A DNA stretch of 64,000 bases from Halomonas maura. GTDB lineage: Bacteria; Pseudomonadota; Gammaproteobacteria; Pseudomonadales; Halomonadaceae. The DNA is taken from NCBI RefSeq assembly GCF_030409305.1, contig NZ_JAUFPQ010000010.1:1-64000 (forward strand), given 5' to 3'. Below, one piece after another: positions 1-9,905 of the stretch. The position numbers were made by a program, and so were the translations under genes. Numbering within the stretch: position 1 is the first letter of the stretch; each line of letters starts with the position of its first letter. The notes under the pieces are model-generated. The model was not told the origin of the DNA. It did no database searches and worked only from the letters and a program-made list of their open reading frames with translations.

Positions 1-90
1 GTAGCCGATCAATCAGACAGGAATGCGGCCTGACCGCCATCCACCAGATTTGACGATAACTCGAGACAACTTGATCATGTGCTCAACCTC
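1..90. other. left-edge stretch without a supported gene
   Basis: On the minus strand an ATG at 76-78 follows an AGAGG-like ribosome site just after the fcl stop, but the frame closes after about 21 codons. It may be the start of a broken next gene. Nothing recognisable is seen. Confidence 0.3.
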
Positions 91-1032
91 TTACTGAGGC
101 ACTTCGTTGCGATGTTCCAGATACCACGCATAGGCGTCCTTCATCCCCTCATTCAGCCCGATTGAGGCCTGCCAGCCCATCGCATGCAACCGCGACACGT
201 CCAGCAGCTTGCGCGGGGTGCCGTCCGGCTTGCTGGGATCGGTCCGTATCTCGCCACCATAGCCCACCACCCTGGCCACCAGTTGCGCCAACTCCAAAAC
301 CGTCAGGTCCTGGCCCACGCCCACATTAACGAATTGTTCATCGGAGTAATGCTGCATAAGGAACACGCAGGCATCAGCCAGATCATCCACGTGCAGGAAC
401 TCGCGCCTGGGGCTTCCCGTTCCCCAGAGAGTGACCTCCCCTCGCCCCGTTTCCCGTGCTTCGTGGAAGCGCCGGATCATCGCCGGCACCACATGGGAGT
501 TTGCGGGGTGAAAGTTATCGCCTGGACCGTAGAGGTTGGTGGGCATCAAGCTGATGGCATCGAAGCCATACTGGCGACGATAGGCCTGGCACAGCTTGAT
601 GCCGGCAATCTTTGCCACGGCATACCACTCGTTGGTGGGCTCAAGCGAGCCTGTGAGCAGATACTCCTCCTGCATGGGCTGTGGCGCGTACTTGGGGTAG
701 ATGCACGACGAACCCAGAAAGCACAGCTTTTTGACTCCACACTGCCAGGCCGAGTGGATCACGTTGGTCTCGATCGCCAGGTTGTCGTGGATGAACTCAG
801 CCGGATAGGTATCGTTGGCGTGAATACCGCCCACCTTGGCGGCCGCCAGAAACACATAGTCAGGGCGATTGGCCAAAAACCAGTCGATGACCGCCGCCTG
901 ATGGGTCAGATCCAACTCGGCACTGGGCGGGGCCAGAACCTGCTCGAAACCTTGAACGGTCAGCGCCCGACAGATGGCGCTGCCGACCATGCCACGCCCG
1001 CCGGCGACGAATATCCTGCAGCTCTTCTCCAT
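91..1032 (-). CDS. fcl: GDP-L-fucose synthase
   Basis: Cytoplasmic SDR epimerase/reductase that turns GDP-4-keto-6-deoxymannose into GDP-L-fucose. The N-terminal Rossmann motif GGRGMVGSA, the SSCIYPK segment and the catalytic Y-x3-K in YAVAKIAG are all visible, and the length (313 aa) is normal for the family. The ATG at 1032 was chosen because AGGGAG lies just upstream and family homology begins there; the frame stays open further upstream only because it runs through the end of gmd. It starts 2 nt after the gmd stop, so the two are co-transcribed as the GDP-fucose pair. The mannose-side genes (manA/B/C) are not in the window. Confidence 0.95.
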   Translation of the reverse strand: MEKSCRIFVAGGRGMVGSAICRALTVQGFEQVLAPPSAELDLTHQAAVIDWFLANRPDYVFLAAAKVGGIHANDTYPAEFIHDNLAIETNVIHSAWQCGVKKLCFLGSSCIYPKYAPQPMQEEYLLTGSLEPTNEWYAVAKIAGIKLCQAYRRQYGFDAISLMPTNLYGPGDNFHPANSHVVPAMIRRFHEARETGRGEVTLWGTGSPRREFLHVDDLADACVFLMQHYSDEQFVNVGVGQDLTVLELAQLVARVVGYGGEIRTDPSKPDGTPRKLLDVSRLHAMGWQASIGLNEGMKDAYAWYLEHRNEVPQ

Positions 1033-1034
1033 AT

Positions 1035-2165
1035 TTACTCCCTGAAGCGATAGGCGCGGTAACCGTTTTTCTCGATCAAGGCGTCGCGGCGAGCCCATTG
1101 CAGATCCTGCTCGACCATCTCGGACACCAGTTCATCGAAGCGGATACGCGGTTTCCAGCCAAGCTGTTCACGGGCCTTGCGGGCATCTCCCAGCAGTGTC
1201 TCCACCTCCGCTGGGCGGAAGTAGCGCGGGTCCACCGCTACGATGCGCGCACCGGGCCGAGCCTTGCACTCATCCGGGCCCGCTGCCAGCACACCTAGCT
1301 CTTCGCGTCCCTCGCCACGCCACTCGATCTGCATATTGAGCCTCCGGGCCGCGGCATCGACGAAATCACGCACCGAGTGCTGCGTCCCGGTGGCAATCAC
1401 ATAGTCGTCAGGCGCCTCCTGCTGGAGCATCAGCCACTGCGCCTCCACGTAATCCTGAGCGTGGCCCCAATCGCGCAGGGCATTCAGATTGCCCAGGTAG
1501 AGGCACTCGTCCAGGCCCAGGTAGATACGCGCCAAGGCGCGGGTGATCTTGCGGGTCACGAAGGTTTCACCGCGCAGTGGCGATTCATGGTTGAAGAGAA
1601 TGCCGCTGCAAGCGTACAGCCCATAGGATTCTCGGTAGTTCACCGTGATCCAGTGGCCGTAGAGCTTGGCCACCGCATATGGGGAACGTGGATAGAAGGG
1701 CGTGGTTTCGCATTGAGGCACTTCCTGCACCTGGCCAAACATCTCCGAGGTAGAGGCCTGATAGAACCGTACTTGTTCATTCATCCCCAGAATACGGATC
1801 GCCTCCAGCAGTCGCAGTGTGCCCATGGCATCGCTGTTGGCCGTGTACTCTGGGCTTTCGAACGAGACCGCCACATGACTCTGGGCGCCCAAGTTGTAGA
1901 TCTCGTCGGGCTGCACCTCCTGGACAATGCGGATCAAGTTGGTCGAATCAGTCAGATCCCCATAATGCAACACCAGCCGCGGGTCAGGCTCTTGTGGATC
2001 CTGGTAGAGATGATCGATACGCTGGGTATTGAACTGCGAGGCCCGGCGCTTGATACCGTGCACCTGATACCCCTTGTTCAGCAGGAACTCGGTCAAATAT
2101 GCGCCATCCTGGCCCGTCACCCCAGTTAGCAGTGCTTTCTTGGTCATCTGCATCGCAGTTTTCAC
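1035..2165 (-). CDS. gmd: GDP-mannose 4,6-dehydratase
   Basis: Converts GDP-D-mannose to GDP-4-keto-6-deoxymannose, the first step to GDP-L-fucose. The NADP-binding motif [10 protein letters not shown] is at the N-terminus, STSEMFG and the Y-x3-K of [10 protein letters not shown] follow, and [16 protein letters not shown] is the typical Gmd signature. Length is about 370 aa, as expected. The start is uncertain: GTG at 2165 and in-frame ATGs at 2153 and 2147 all lack a clear Shine-Dalgarno sequence. Directly upstream sits a decayed ElyC-like gene, so the original promoter context may be lost. It is followed 2 nt later by fcl. Confidence 0.95.
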   Translation of the reverse strand: MKTAMQMTKKALLTGVTGQDGAYLTEFLLNKGYQVHGIKRRASQFNTQRIDHLYQDPQEPDPRLVLHYGDLTDSTNLIRIVQEVQPDEIYNLGAQSHVAVSFESPEYTANSDAMGTLRLLEAIRILGMNEQVRFYQASTSEMFGQVQEVPQCETTPFYPRSPYAVAKLYGHWITVNYRESYGLYACSGILFNHESPLRGETFVTRKITRALARIYLGLDECLYLGNLNALRDWGHAQDYVEAQWLMLQQEAPDDYVIATGTQHSVRDFVDAAARRLNMQIEWRGEGREELGVLAAGPDECKARPGARIVAVDPRYFRPAEVETLLGDARKAREQLGWKPRIRFDELVSEMVEQDLQWARRDALIEKNGYRAYRFRE

Positions 2166-2199
2166 TCTGTTTAGGGGAAAAGGCGAACGGGCAAGGCAC

Positions 2200-2739
2200 T
2201 CAGATCCAGCCCATCATGCGATAGTAAAGAACACCAAAAATTTCATGGACAGCCAGGGACTGTGAGAAAGTGCACTGGCACTGGGCAGCAGTAGCCGCAA
2301 CCTGAACCTCAACTGCTCGAATGTCTGGAAATCAGTAGCGGCAGGAACAAGCGGTATATCCAGATCTGAAAGTGTCGCCATGACGCGGCGCATATACGAG
2401 GCCGATGTCACTAACAGAAGCGAAGACACTTTATGTTCAGCGAGAATCGGGACCAGTTCTACTGCGTGCGCATGCGTCACAAAAGCGCAACTCGAGAACT
2501 ATCGATTCCCGGCTCCCATATCGCCAAGAAACAGAGCCCCTGCCTCGACCTCTCTCTAACCCTCTATGCGGTGCGGCTGACGCCCGCCGCTTAGTATCAC
2601 CAATGGAGCCCGGCCAGCATGAAAGATTCGGGCCGCGTGCCAGAAGCGGTCTACCGAGCCGGCGGAGGACGGATAGGTTAACTGCCCGTTGCCCGTAGCA
2701 AACACTCCCCCCAGCACCAACACTGATCTTACCCAACAA
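2200..2739 (-). pseudogene. decayed ElyC/YdcF-like (DUF218) gene
   Basis: Pieces of a YdcF/SanA-family protein can be read in order on the minus strand but in different frames. A segment ending HAGRAPLVILSGG carries the family's SGG motif, then comes a stop. A second piece has LLLVTSASYMRRVMATL, matching the family's VTSASHMPRAM motif. The C-terminal [19 protein letters not shown] closes at 2200-2202 in yet another frame. At least one in-frame stop and two frameshifts are needed, so the gene is dead. An intact relative lies at 42907-43680. The IS3 element at 2743 borders or truncates its 5' part. Confidence 0.8.
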
Positions 2740-2753
2740 ACGTGGACACCGAT

Positions 2754-3619
2754 CTAAGAGATTATTCGGGCCTCGAAGGCCTCAGGGCTGATCATCCCAA
2801 TTGCACCGTGCCGGCGCTGCCGATTGTAGTCCATCGATGTATTCGAACACTCGCCGCCGCATGGCAGCCCGGGTCTCGAAACGTTCGCCATGGATCGCCT
2901 CGATCTTCAGGCTATGGAAGAAGCTCTCGGCGCACGCGTTGTCGTAGCAGTTGCCCTTAGCACTCATGCTGCACTTCAAGTCGTGCTGGATCACCAGTGA
3001 CTGGTACAGGGTCGAGCAGTACTGGCTCCCGCGATCCGAATGTACGATCACCTTACTTGGGGATCTTACGGCGCCACAGCGCCATCTTGAGGGTGTCACC
3101 GACCAGATCAGCCGTCATGCGGTCGCTCATCGCCCACCCGATCACCTTGCGTGAGTAAAGGTCGATCAGCACCGCCAGGTAGAGCCATCCTTCACCGGTC
3201 GCCAGATAGGTGATGTCGCCGGCCCATTTCTGGTTCGGCGCCATGGCGGTGAAGTCTTGCCTCAGCAGGTTGGGTGCCACCGGCAGCGAGTGCCGCGAGT
3301 TCATCATGGCCTTGAACTTGCGCGCCGCCTTGGCGCGAAGTCCCCGGCGTCGCAGGCTGGCAGCGACGGTCTTGCGGTTCACCGCCAGGCCATCGTCAAC
3401 CAAGTCCAGCGCCAATCTGGGGGCGCCTGAGCGTCCCTTCCGGCGCTGGTAAGCCTGGGCCACTCGCTGGTCGAGAACTGCCTGCTGGCGGCATCTCGGG
3501 GCCGGTTCGCCGCCACGCTGTCGCCAGGCGTAGTAGCCGCTGCGAGCGACCCCGAGAACCCTGCACATGCGCTGGATGCTGAATGCCTGATGATGCTGGT
3601 GGATGAAGGCGTACTTCAC
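2754..3619 (-). pseudogene. IS3 transposase OrfB, two frameshifts
   Basis: The N-terminal part (3619 down to about 3053) has the HTH_21-like region and the start of the rve integrase core ([20 protein letters not shown]). Around 3050-3065 one extra base ends the frame; the core continues in the next frame with VIVHSDRGSQYCS and the final catalytic region DNACAESFFHSLK. Near 2830-2836 another extra base breaks the C-terminus; the correct frame would end at 2754. The DDE residues are present but on separate frames, so no full transposase can be made without suppression. Confidence 0.85.
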
Positions 3620-3915
3620 TTCAGGCTCTTGGCAAAGTACACCGCTGCGTTTTTTGCGATTTCAAGCTCTTCCGACTTCTCGGCCAGTTGCCGCTTGAGC
3701 CGTGCATTCTCGTCGGCCAGGGCTTGCTCGCGCTCTGAGGCGCTTTGCCGCTGCTGGGCCTTGGCTCGCCACTGGTAGAGCTGGCTGGGCTGAAGGCCAA
3801 GCTCTCGGGCGGCGGCACTGATGCCGACTCGGTCGGCTAGGGCCAGCGCCTCGGCCTTGTAGTCTTGGGAGTAACGGGTACGGGTCTTCTTCATCGAAGC
3901 TGCTTGCCTTGCCAT
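3616..3915 (-). CDS. IS3 transposase OrfA
   Basis: A 99-aa protein with an N-terminal helix-turn-helix ([18 protein letters not shown], then [16 protein letters not shown]) and a C-terminal leucine-zipper-like helix, typical of IS3 OrfA. It overlaps the start of OrfB by 4 nt. The run A-AAA-AAC near its 3' end resembles the slippery heptamer used for programmed -1 frameshifting in this family. This part is intact, unlike OrfB. Confidence 0.85.
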   Translation of the reverse strand: MARQAASMKKTRTRYSQDYKAEALALADRVGISAAARELGLQPSQLYQWRAKAQQRQSASEREQALADENARLKRQLAEKSEELEIAKNAAVYFAKSLK

Positions 3916-3956
3916 GGGTCACCTCGCCTCAGTGTACTGTCTTAATGAGGTGTCCA

Positions 3957-4250
3957 CTGCTGCTGGGCAAGATCACGCTGCCGGAAGGCCGACGTTCGGC
4001 CCTCGATGGGGTCTGTCGGGGATTGCTACGATAACTCAATGGCCGAGAGATTCATTGCCACTCTGGAATGCGAGTTGCTCGACAGGAACCGATTCGCCAC
4101 GCCGACGGAGGCGAAGCACGCGGTCTTCGCCTTCATCGAGGGATGGTACAACCCACACCGCCGCCACTCGGCAATTGGCTATGCCAGTCCTATCCAGTTC
4201 GAGCGACAGCATACGGCAGCCTCAAGCTAAAGCCGTGTACCGTCCACTGA
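3957..4250 (+). pseudogene. IS3-family OrfB C-terminal fragment
   Basis: From 4006 to 4230 the plus strand encodes the last third of an IS3 OrfB of a different subgroup: GDCYDNSMAERFIATLECEL contains the last catalytic glutamate, followed by WYNPHRRHSAIGYASPIQFE. Everything upstream of it is missing, and the fragment directly abuts the other IS3 at 3956. The tail to about 4250 (GTGTACCGTCCACTGAATCGG) may be the element's right end. It is a relic of an IS-IS recombination or nested insertion. Confidence 0.75.
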
Positions 4251-4336
4251 ATCGGGGTAACTCCAAAATACACCAGAGAGAACCGTTTTATCCCATTTCA
4301 GCGTCTAATGTTACCCCTTGGAGACTTTGAAAGTCA
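4251..4336. other. short spacer after IS debris
   Basis: Contains GGGGTAAC (near 4246) and its inverted copy GTTACCCC (near 4311), which could pair or be IS-end remnants. No gene is seen. Confidence 0.3.
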
Positions 4337-5347
4337 CTAGAAATTAGGTATATCCAGCAGCGGCTTTAACCCGTGACCAACGGGCAGTTGCCAGACCAGC
4401 TTGCACCAGTCATGATTGCCTTCTATCAGCCCAGGTCCCTGAGGAGTAATTACCACGTCCCAGCCAATGGAGCGATTTTGCGGATACTTCAAACTGGCTT
4501 GCCGTACCATTTCTAGAGTCTCCCTCCAGAATGGCACCTGAAACCCTTCAATCGGTGTGCCGGTAACCGGATGATGCCTTTCCGGTTCACGGGTGATGTC
4601 CGAATAGACACCAGGACCGCTCACTACGCCAGTGGCCTCATCAATGAGGGCGGCCAGATTGCCAGCCGCCAGATTATCTACGTGGGAATTAACCGAAATT
4701 CTCAGCCGACAGCCCAATACGTGATACTCCCCATCAGCATCGAGCAAGGTGAAGATTCGGACCGTATTGACAGCCGAAGGCGAAAGGGCGCTTAGCGCCG
4801 AATGCTGTTCGACAAAAGCTTCCACCATATCGAGGCACTGGTGGTTCATCCACGCAATCAAGTTGGCAGCATCGAATTTAGCACTGGCATGAATCTGTAC
4901 GCTAGAACCGCAGTTGCCGTTTGCATCCTTGAACACCAGCCGCTCATGGTCGGCCAGAATACGCTTGACCAAAGCCGGATCCTTCTCTAGCTCCTCCAGA
5001 GTCCACAGCGGATGGCGGAAAAATTCGCGATAAGCGGTGTAGAAGCGACGCTTGTCATCCAGAACTCCGCGCTCGGAGGGTGGATTGGCACGCAGCTGAA
5101 ACTCGTACATTAAGCCAGTGCCCGCCCAGCGGGCCTTATCACTGTCCCCAAGACCCGCAAAGCCGAACTGATACCATTCCAAGGGCGAGATATTGTAGCG
5201 CAGGGAATCTCCAACGAATGCTACAACTTGGCGCACTGGAAGCATACCGTATTGCTCACGAGTGTGGCGAATGAACCGCCGAAGCATCAGCCAATTCATG
5301 TGGCGCGAGTAGTAGCCAAGGTACATCAAACGGCGCGCTAGTCTCAT
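4337..5347 (-). CDS. sugar-transfer-associated ATP-grasp protein
   Basis: Member of the ATP-grasp family often found in polysaccharide loci (Pfam 'sugar-transfer associated ATP-grasp'). Visible marks are the K-binding stretch RLVFKDANGNCGSSVQ, the SPSAVNTVRIFTLLDADG strand and the C-terminal metal-binding GPGLIEGNHDWCK. ATP-grasp enzymes join a carboxylate to an amine or thiol through an acyl-phosphate; the substrate here is unknown. The ATG at 5347 is preceded by AGGTAGGA. It lies 6 nt after the deacetylase-like gene at 5354-6469, so the two are probably translated together. A relative lies at 41705-42751. Confidence 0.8.
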   Translation of the reverse strand: MRLARRLMYLGYYSRHMNWLMLRRFIRHTREQYGMLPVRQVVAFVGDSLRYNISPLEWYQFGFAGLGDSDKARWAGTGLMYEFQLRANPPSERGVLDDKRRFYTAYREFFRHPLWTLEELEKDPALVKRILADHERLVFKDANGNCGSSVQIHASAKFDAANLIAWMNHQCLDMVEAFVEQHSALSALSPSAVNTVRIFTLLDADGEYHVLGCRLRISVNSHVDNLAAGNLAALIDEATGVVSGPGVYSDITREPERHHPVTGTPIEGFQVPFWRETLEMVRQASLKYPQNRSIGWDVVITPQGPGLIEGNHDWCKLVWQLPVGHGLKPLLDIPNF

Positions 5348-5353
5348 AGCGTC

Positions 5354-6469
5354 CTACCTCATTTCATTGATCAACTTGTCAACACTGACAAATTCGACGT
5401 CTGGCCAGCGCTGGGTAATTCGCTTGAGGAGCTCACCCAGTGCCGCCAGGCCTTGCTCTCGGTTGTGCTTATCCAGGTGGCCGCAAAAGTTGACTCGATG
5501 AGAGCTGACAATAGCAGGCCTGCTCCAGCGAAACGCGGCACTGATCTGCTTCACCGCACGTCCGACAGGATCACTGACCAGAGTATTGCCAGGCTCGAAT
5601 ACGACGTTGCGCACTACCGTCAGATGGTTCTGCCGCTTCTGGCGGCCACTATGGTTGACCTCCTTGCGACAAGTGCCATCTCCCATGGAGCGAACACAGA
5701 GAAGGGGCTTATCAATGGCGAGCACTCCGCCGGACTCGGCGACTTCATAAAGAGTGGGATGAAGCTGCTGAGCTGGAGGAGTAAAGGTCACTGAACGAAA
5801 GCCCCATACCTTCTCGAACAGATCAAGCCCATCACGCAGAATCTCGCGGTGACGCTCAAGCTCCCCACACTCATGAAGGCCAAAGGCATGACTGAAACCT
5901 ATCCCGGGCCTGGCCGGATCCCTAGTCAATGCGGCGAGGCTGTCATTTAACAGATTGGCTTTCAGGTCCGCATCTCTAGATCTTAGCTTATGCTCAAATA
6001 GATCGACGTTGAGGTGCTCTCGGCCATGAAACTGCGGCTGAATCACCCCCTTGTCTCTGCCCTCCTGCCACAGGGCCCAGGCACCCTCATAAGCGGCAGG
6101 CTGATCGGCCGCCAGGCGTGTGAAGGTTTCGGGTACCGGTTCTGGATAGAAGTGCTCACCATCTTGGCGAATACGCGCGAAATCGGGGGTGGCCGAAAGC
6201 GCATAGGCGGTAAATAACGCCGGTTGGCCACGACTGTCGCGAACCGAGTCAAGCACTTCATAAAGCGCCTCAAGATCCTGACGCGTTTCGAGGGCATCGT
6301 AACGGTCCATCCGCCCCGAGAGATCCAGCCCGGCCTTTCTCAACCGTGACTGAGCCAGTGTTGAGGCGACTCGCACATTGGCATAATCATCAACGGCAAA
6401 GGCAAGCAGCTTTCGAGGAACACGCCAGCCGCGGAGATTCTTCAAATTATCCAGGAGGGCCTGTTTCAT
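5354..6469 (-). CDS. polysaccharide deacetylase-like protein
   Basis: A 371-aa protein with a distant NodB-type pattern: an early acidic pair in FAVDDYANV (D27-D28), an H-x3-H motif in QPQFHGREHLN (H148, H152) and a late SSHRVNF segment. In NodB-fold deacetylases an Asp and two His bind the metal, so N-deacetylation of a sugar is plausible but unproven. A clear paralogue at 11040-12170 shares these motifs. Its start overlaps the end of the GT4 gene at 6466 by 4 nt and it is followed 6 nt later by an ATP-grasp gene. No signal peptide is visible, so it probably acts in the cytoplasm. Confidence 0.7.
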   Translation of the reverse strand: MKQALLDNLKNLRGWRVPRKLLAFAVDDYANVRVASTLAQSRLRKAGLDLSGRMDRYDALETRQDLEALYEVLDSVRDSRGQPALFTAYALSATPDFARIRQDGEHFYPEPVPETFTRLAADQPAAYEGAWALWQEGRDKGVIQPQFHGREHLNVDLFEHKLRSRDADLKANLLNDSLAALTRDPARPGIGFSHAFGLHECGELERHREILRDGLDLFEKVWGFRSVTFTPPAQQLHPTLYEVAESGGVLAIDKPLLCVRSMGDGTCRKEVNHSGRQKRQNHLTVVRNVVFEPGNTLVSDPVGRAVKQISAAFRWSRPAIVSSHRVNFCGHLDKHNREQGLAALGELLKRITQRWPDVEFVSVDKLINEMR

Positions 6470-7641
6470 AACAAAGAGGACCTCTGGGTGAAATAGGACT
6501 GGACAAATCGATCCGCATTTCCTCGAGTAAAATGACTTGCCGCTAAACGCGATAATTCAGACATAGCATGCTTCCGCCTTGGATGAGAAGCCAACTCAAT
6601 TATAAATTTCTCTATATCAGCCAATTGGCTAGATTCGAAGCAGCGAGCGTGCTCAAACTTCTCAGCATAGTGAGCCAACTGACTATCCTTAGCCGCTACA
6701 TAGAGCGATGGGATTCCGAAGCTCATGAGATTATAGGCCTTGCTTGGTACTGAGCCCTGGCTGACATGCTCATTGAGCATGACAACTCCAATGTCTGCAG
6801 CAGATAGTGAATGAGGGAACATCTCATCGGATTGGAACGGCAACATCTGGACATTGGAGAGCCCCCGCTCCTCTACATTACGACGAATCACCAACTCGCG
6901 TGGGCCGCGGCCAATGATCTGAAAAAGAATCCTGTCGTTATCCCTGAACCGATCGGCTATTTCAATAAGCAGCTCTACATTATGCGTTAATCCGATATTC
7001 CCTGAATACTGAACAATGAAATAGTCGTTGATATTGTACTTTTCAAGAAAGATATTTCTGTGAGGAGGGATGCGCTCCTCATTTTGAAAAATTGACCAAA
7101 TCGGTAGAATTATTAGTCGGTCACGATTAACATACTTCGATAGGGCGTCGGCCATGACCTCACTGATAGTAAATAGCCTATATGCTTTACGGAAGGAGCG
7201 ACGATTCAACCTGGACCATAAACGATATAGTGGATGGGATTCTTTCATTCCCGTAACTTTGAAGGTATCAGGGTAGACATCCCAGATAATCATGCTGAAA
7301 CGATGAGGCAATACCAGATTAAGGAGATACGCCATCGGTGGTACGGATATAAATAGCACTTCGTGGTTTCGATACCTAGTGATCAAAAGCCACCACATTC
7401 TGAGCATAGCTAAGATATATGATGCGACCTTCTTTCGGGCCGGGCGCTCATACCATTGATTAATATAGTGAACATTAATATTAGAATCAAGCTGCTCCCC
7501 TTGAACATGAACACTTCCCGAAATCAAGGTGACAGAGTCAAACTTCTTGTTGAAGGCATTGGCAAAACCAACTGCAAGGTAGTTGGCAGCTTGATTAAGT
7601 ATCACGAGTCTCCTTGCCGGTTGGGGATCACAGGTGCTCAT
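6466..7641 (-). CDS. glycosyltransferase family 4 (WbuB-like)
   Basis: A GT-B fold glycosyltransferase of 391 aa. The N-terminal half has the acceptor-side segment with MIIWDVYPDT, typical of WbuB/WcaI-like enzymes; the C-terminal half has IVQYSGNIGLTHNVELL and IGRGPRE and the nucleotide-sugar-binding region near VPSKAYNLMSFG. A classical E-x7-E pair is not clear. It overlaps the gene before it (7628) by 14 nt and the gene after it by 4 nt, which indicates one operon. Donor and acceptor cannot be told from sequence. Confidence 0.85.
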   Translation of the reverse strand: MSTCDPQPARRLVILNQAANYLAVGFANAFNKKFDSVTLISGSVHVQGEQLDSNINVHYINQWYERPARKKVASYILAMLRMWWLLITRYRNHEVLFISVPPMAYLLNLVLPHRFSMIIWDVYPDTFKVTGMKESHPLYRLWSRLNRRSFRKAYRLFTISEVMADALSKYVNRDRLIILPIWSIFQNEERIPPHRNIFLEKYNINDYFIVQYSGNIGLTHNVELLIEIADRFRDNDRILFQIIGRGPRELVIRRNVEERGLSNVQMLPFQSDEMFPHSLSAADIGVVMLNEHVSQGSVPSKAYNLMSFGIPSLYVAAKDSQLAHYAEKFEHARCFESSQLADIEKFIIELASHPRRKHAMSELSRLAASHFTRGNADRFVQSYFTQRSSLL

Positions 7642-8794
7642 CGATCATGATCCTTTCTTCCAATCCTGCAGCACGTTCATTGACAAGAGCATTACATAGT
7701 CTAAGTATTTTCGTAGCCCGCTGTGAAGGAGTGTCAAATACAGCTAGTCGCATAATACCTGTTTTTTTTAGTTTTACTTGCAACGCTGGATCGTCAACTA
7801 AGCGTTCTACTTGAAAAGCAGCTTCACGTGAATCGCCAGGGCTGAAGTAAAGGGCGGCATCCTGACACACGCTGCGGGCAAACCCCATATCAGTTGTTAA
7901 AATGGGTTTTTGCATTTTCATGGCTTCCGCATATGAAGCTGAGAAGCACTCTGCAAGCGTAGGCAAGAACATTGCATCGCACTCAGCATACACTCCAGGA
8001 CACTCAGGAGGAGGCACCGGGCCAATCAGGCGTATCTGTGAAGGAACGTGACTAGCAATTCGATTAAGGTAGTCTTTCTCAGTCAGCGTCAACACAAACT
8101 CAACCCGTGAAAGCAACCTCTTCGGAAGTTTTTCGATGACCTTTTCGATTAAATCGAGGTTCTTGTGTGGGTAATAACTCGTTAACGTTAGGAATCGAAA
8201 AACACCAGCCGATCGTTCAGGCAATCTTGGTAATGTCCCCTGTATTGAGTCATACCACGCGCCATGATTATTAGTAACCGTAAAGACTCGATCAGTACCA
8301 AGAAGTTTTTGCACTCTTTGATTAACGTCATCCGTTTGGACGATGAGGGCGTCAGCATCACGACGAAAAAAATTGCATTGCACCCAGCGCTGTGTAAGCA
8401 ATCGAACTTTTCGTGGAAATGATAACTCATATACAAAAGGGGATTCAGGATAGATAAATAACGGCAAGTTAAAACCCATAAGATGCGGTGCCTTGCTGCG
8501 CCAATAGCTCGGCCCAGAAGTTGTAACAACACAGTCAGGTATAATATTCGCTTCAACGGCGGACATTTCACGCTGCACGCGTTGTAGTTTATATAACCTG
8601 ATAGCACCAAAATCTTTATATATAAAATGAAAGTTATCAGGAAAATCTCTTGAAGTGAGTACGTTACCCACCCCAGGCCCAACAACAACGTAATAATCGT
8701 TTTCGTGATGTCTACGACATTCGTATAAAAATGATAGCGCCACCTGCACAGCCCCACCAAAGCGCAGTTTTGAAGTATTTATGAGAATTTTCAT
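7628..8794 (-). CDS. glycosyltransferase family 4
   Basis: A 388-aa GT-B enzyme. It begins MKILINTSKLRFGGAVQVAL, a common start for this group (the GG loop binds the donor phosphate). The C-terminal domain has FLTLTSYYPHKNLDLIEKV and LPTLAECFSASYAEAMKMQK, the donor-binding region with its E-x7-E-like acidic pair. It lies 17 nt after the GT4 gene at 8812 and overlaps the next gene by 14 nt. Base composition is low in G+C, like its neighbours. Sugar specificity is unknown. Confidence 0.88.
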   Translation of the reverse strand: MKILINTSKLRFGGAVQVALSFLYECRRHHENDYYVVVGPGVGNVLTSRDFPDNFHFIYKDFGAIRLYKLQRVQREMSAVEANIIPDCVVTTSGPSYWRSKAPHLMGFNLPLFIYPESPFVYELSFPRKVRLLTQRWVQCNFFRRDADALIVQTDDVNQRVQKLLGTDRVFTVTNNHGAWYDSIQGTLPRLPERSAGVFRFLTLTSYYPHKNLDLIEKVIEKLPKRLLSRVEFVLTLTEKDYLNRIASHVPSQIRLIGPVPPPECPGVYAECDAMFLPTLAECFSASYAEAMKMQKPILTTDMGFARSVCQDAALYFSPGDSREAAFQVERLVDDPALQVKLKKTGIMRLAVFDTPSQRATKILRLCNALVNERAAGLEERIMIDEHL

Positions 8795-8811
8795 TATACA
8801 TCAATCCCTCG

Positions 8812-9888
8812 TCACCTGACTTTCAAGGAGGTTTCTAGAAGAGAATCAAGTTTTTTAAAAACAATGTCTTGACTATAATGAACAATCATACTGCGCGCGT
8901 TAAGGGATAGGTTTATCTGAAGAAATTCATTCTCAACCAACTCTTCAAGTGAACTTTGAAATTTTGCTTCATCACCATTAGGCACCAAAATGCCATTTAT
9001 ATTATGCCTAATCAACTCTGAGGGTCCGGTGGGGCAATCATAGCTAATACAGGCACAGCCTGCCGAAAGGGCTTCAGCCAGTGCATTTGGAAATCCCTCT
9101 GACAGCGAAGTCAATGCAAAAACTCTGGATTCATTCAGAAACTTATAAACATCTTGACATTGGCCGTAAAAAAAAACATTGTCACTAACTCCTAAATTTT
9201 CCGACAACCGCTCCAGATAAGCTCTATCAGGACCATCACCAACAATATTTAGTTTCCAGCTATGGCAATCTTTCAATGTAGCAAATGCACTAATCAGTGC
9301 TTTCTGGTTCTTCTTACCCCCGAGAGTGCCAATCGATATGATATGCTTGGGCCGATCCTCAAAGCGAGTAACGTTATCAGGAACTTGTATTGGATTTGGC
9401 AACACTTCGAATTTAGAAAACCGATAACGAGGCTTCATGATTTGGACAGCTCTCGAAGTTTGGACCACGACTTTATCTGCAACAGGATAAATAAGGGGGT
9501 TAATAATTCCTCGGCTGCCTTCCATGCTTGATGTTGGGTTGGCACGGTTAAAGACTATTACACGATCGCTATAAAATTTAGCTATCAGAAGAGTTGCAGA
9601 CGCAATCGATTCCCCAAAACACAAGACCAAATCAGGTCGCATAGTACTTAGACTTCGCTGAATATAAGAAAGTATATATAGATACCATTTCCAGCCGGCG
9701 CTTCTTTTGTTGCTTATATCAGGCTGTATAAGACTCACTTCAGAGGGCAGTTCATAAAACGGAGTAGCTCTGGAAAGTAATAAAACTGAAACGGCATGGT
9801 GTTTGCGTAGATAAGTTGCCATTCGACTAACAATCCGTTCAGTTCCACCAGCTCGGAGTGAAACACAAACTAAACAGATCTTTGACAT
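8812..9888 (-). CDS. glycosyltransferase family 4
   Basis: A 358-aa GT4 enzyme with the N-terminal loop VSLRAGGTERIVSRMA and the classical C-terminal donor motif SEGFPNALAEALSAGCACIS (E-x7-E), plus HIISIGTLGGKKNQKALI at the start of the second Rossmann domain. The start ATG at 9888 (MSKICLVCV) is preceded by AAGGGG; the frame also has an upstream GTG at 9894, which fits the ribosome site less well. It belongs to the A+T-rich operon. Probably adds a hexose or hexosamine to the lipid-linked repeat. Confidence 0.9.
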   Translation of the reverse strand: MSKICLVCVSLRAGGTERIVSRMATYLRKHHAVSVLLLSRATPFYELPSEVSLIQPDISNKRSAGWKWYLYILSYIQRSLSTMRPDLVLCFGESIASATLLIAKFYSDRVIVFNRANPTSSMEGSRGIINPLIYPVADKVVVQTSRAVQIMKPRYRFSKFEVLPNPIQVPDNVTRFEDRPKHIISIGTLGGKKNQKALISAFATLKDCHSWKLNIVGDGPDRAYLERLSENLGVSDNVFFYGQCQDVYKFLNESRVFALTSLSEGFPNALAEALSAGCACISYDCPTGPSELIRHNINGILVPNGDEAKFQSSLEELVENEFLQINLSLNARSMIVHYSQDIVFKKLDSLLETSLKVR

Positions 9889-9905
9889 AAACACCCCTTA
9901 AGTCT

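Larger units (their letters stand above)
2743..3956 (-). mobile_element. IS3-family insertion sequence, decayed
   Basis: A complete but inactive IS3-type element of about 1.2 kb. Its ends are TGGACACCGATCTAAGAG (2743) and, on the other strand, TGGACACCTCATTAAGACAG (ending 3956), an imperfect terminal inverted repeat. It holds orfA and a twice-frameshifted orfB. The 3-bp flanks (acg and ctg) do not match, so no target duplication survives; the right side abuts another IS3 fragment, which suggests rearrangement after insertion. A truncated left end of a closely related copy lies at about 45878-46087. Confidence 0.85.

Noticed and set aside
1..90. Short frame MIKLSRVIVKSGGWRSGRIP after fcl
   Set aside because: Only 21 codons before a stop; the window edge prevents checking for a broken longer gene.
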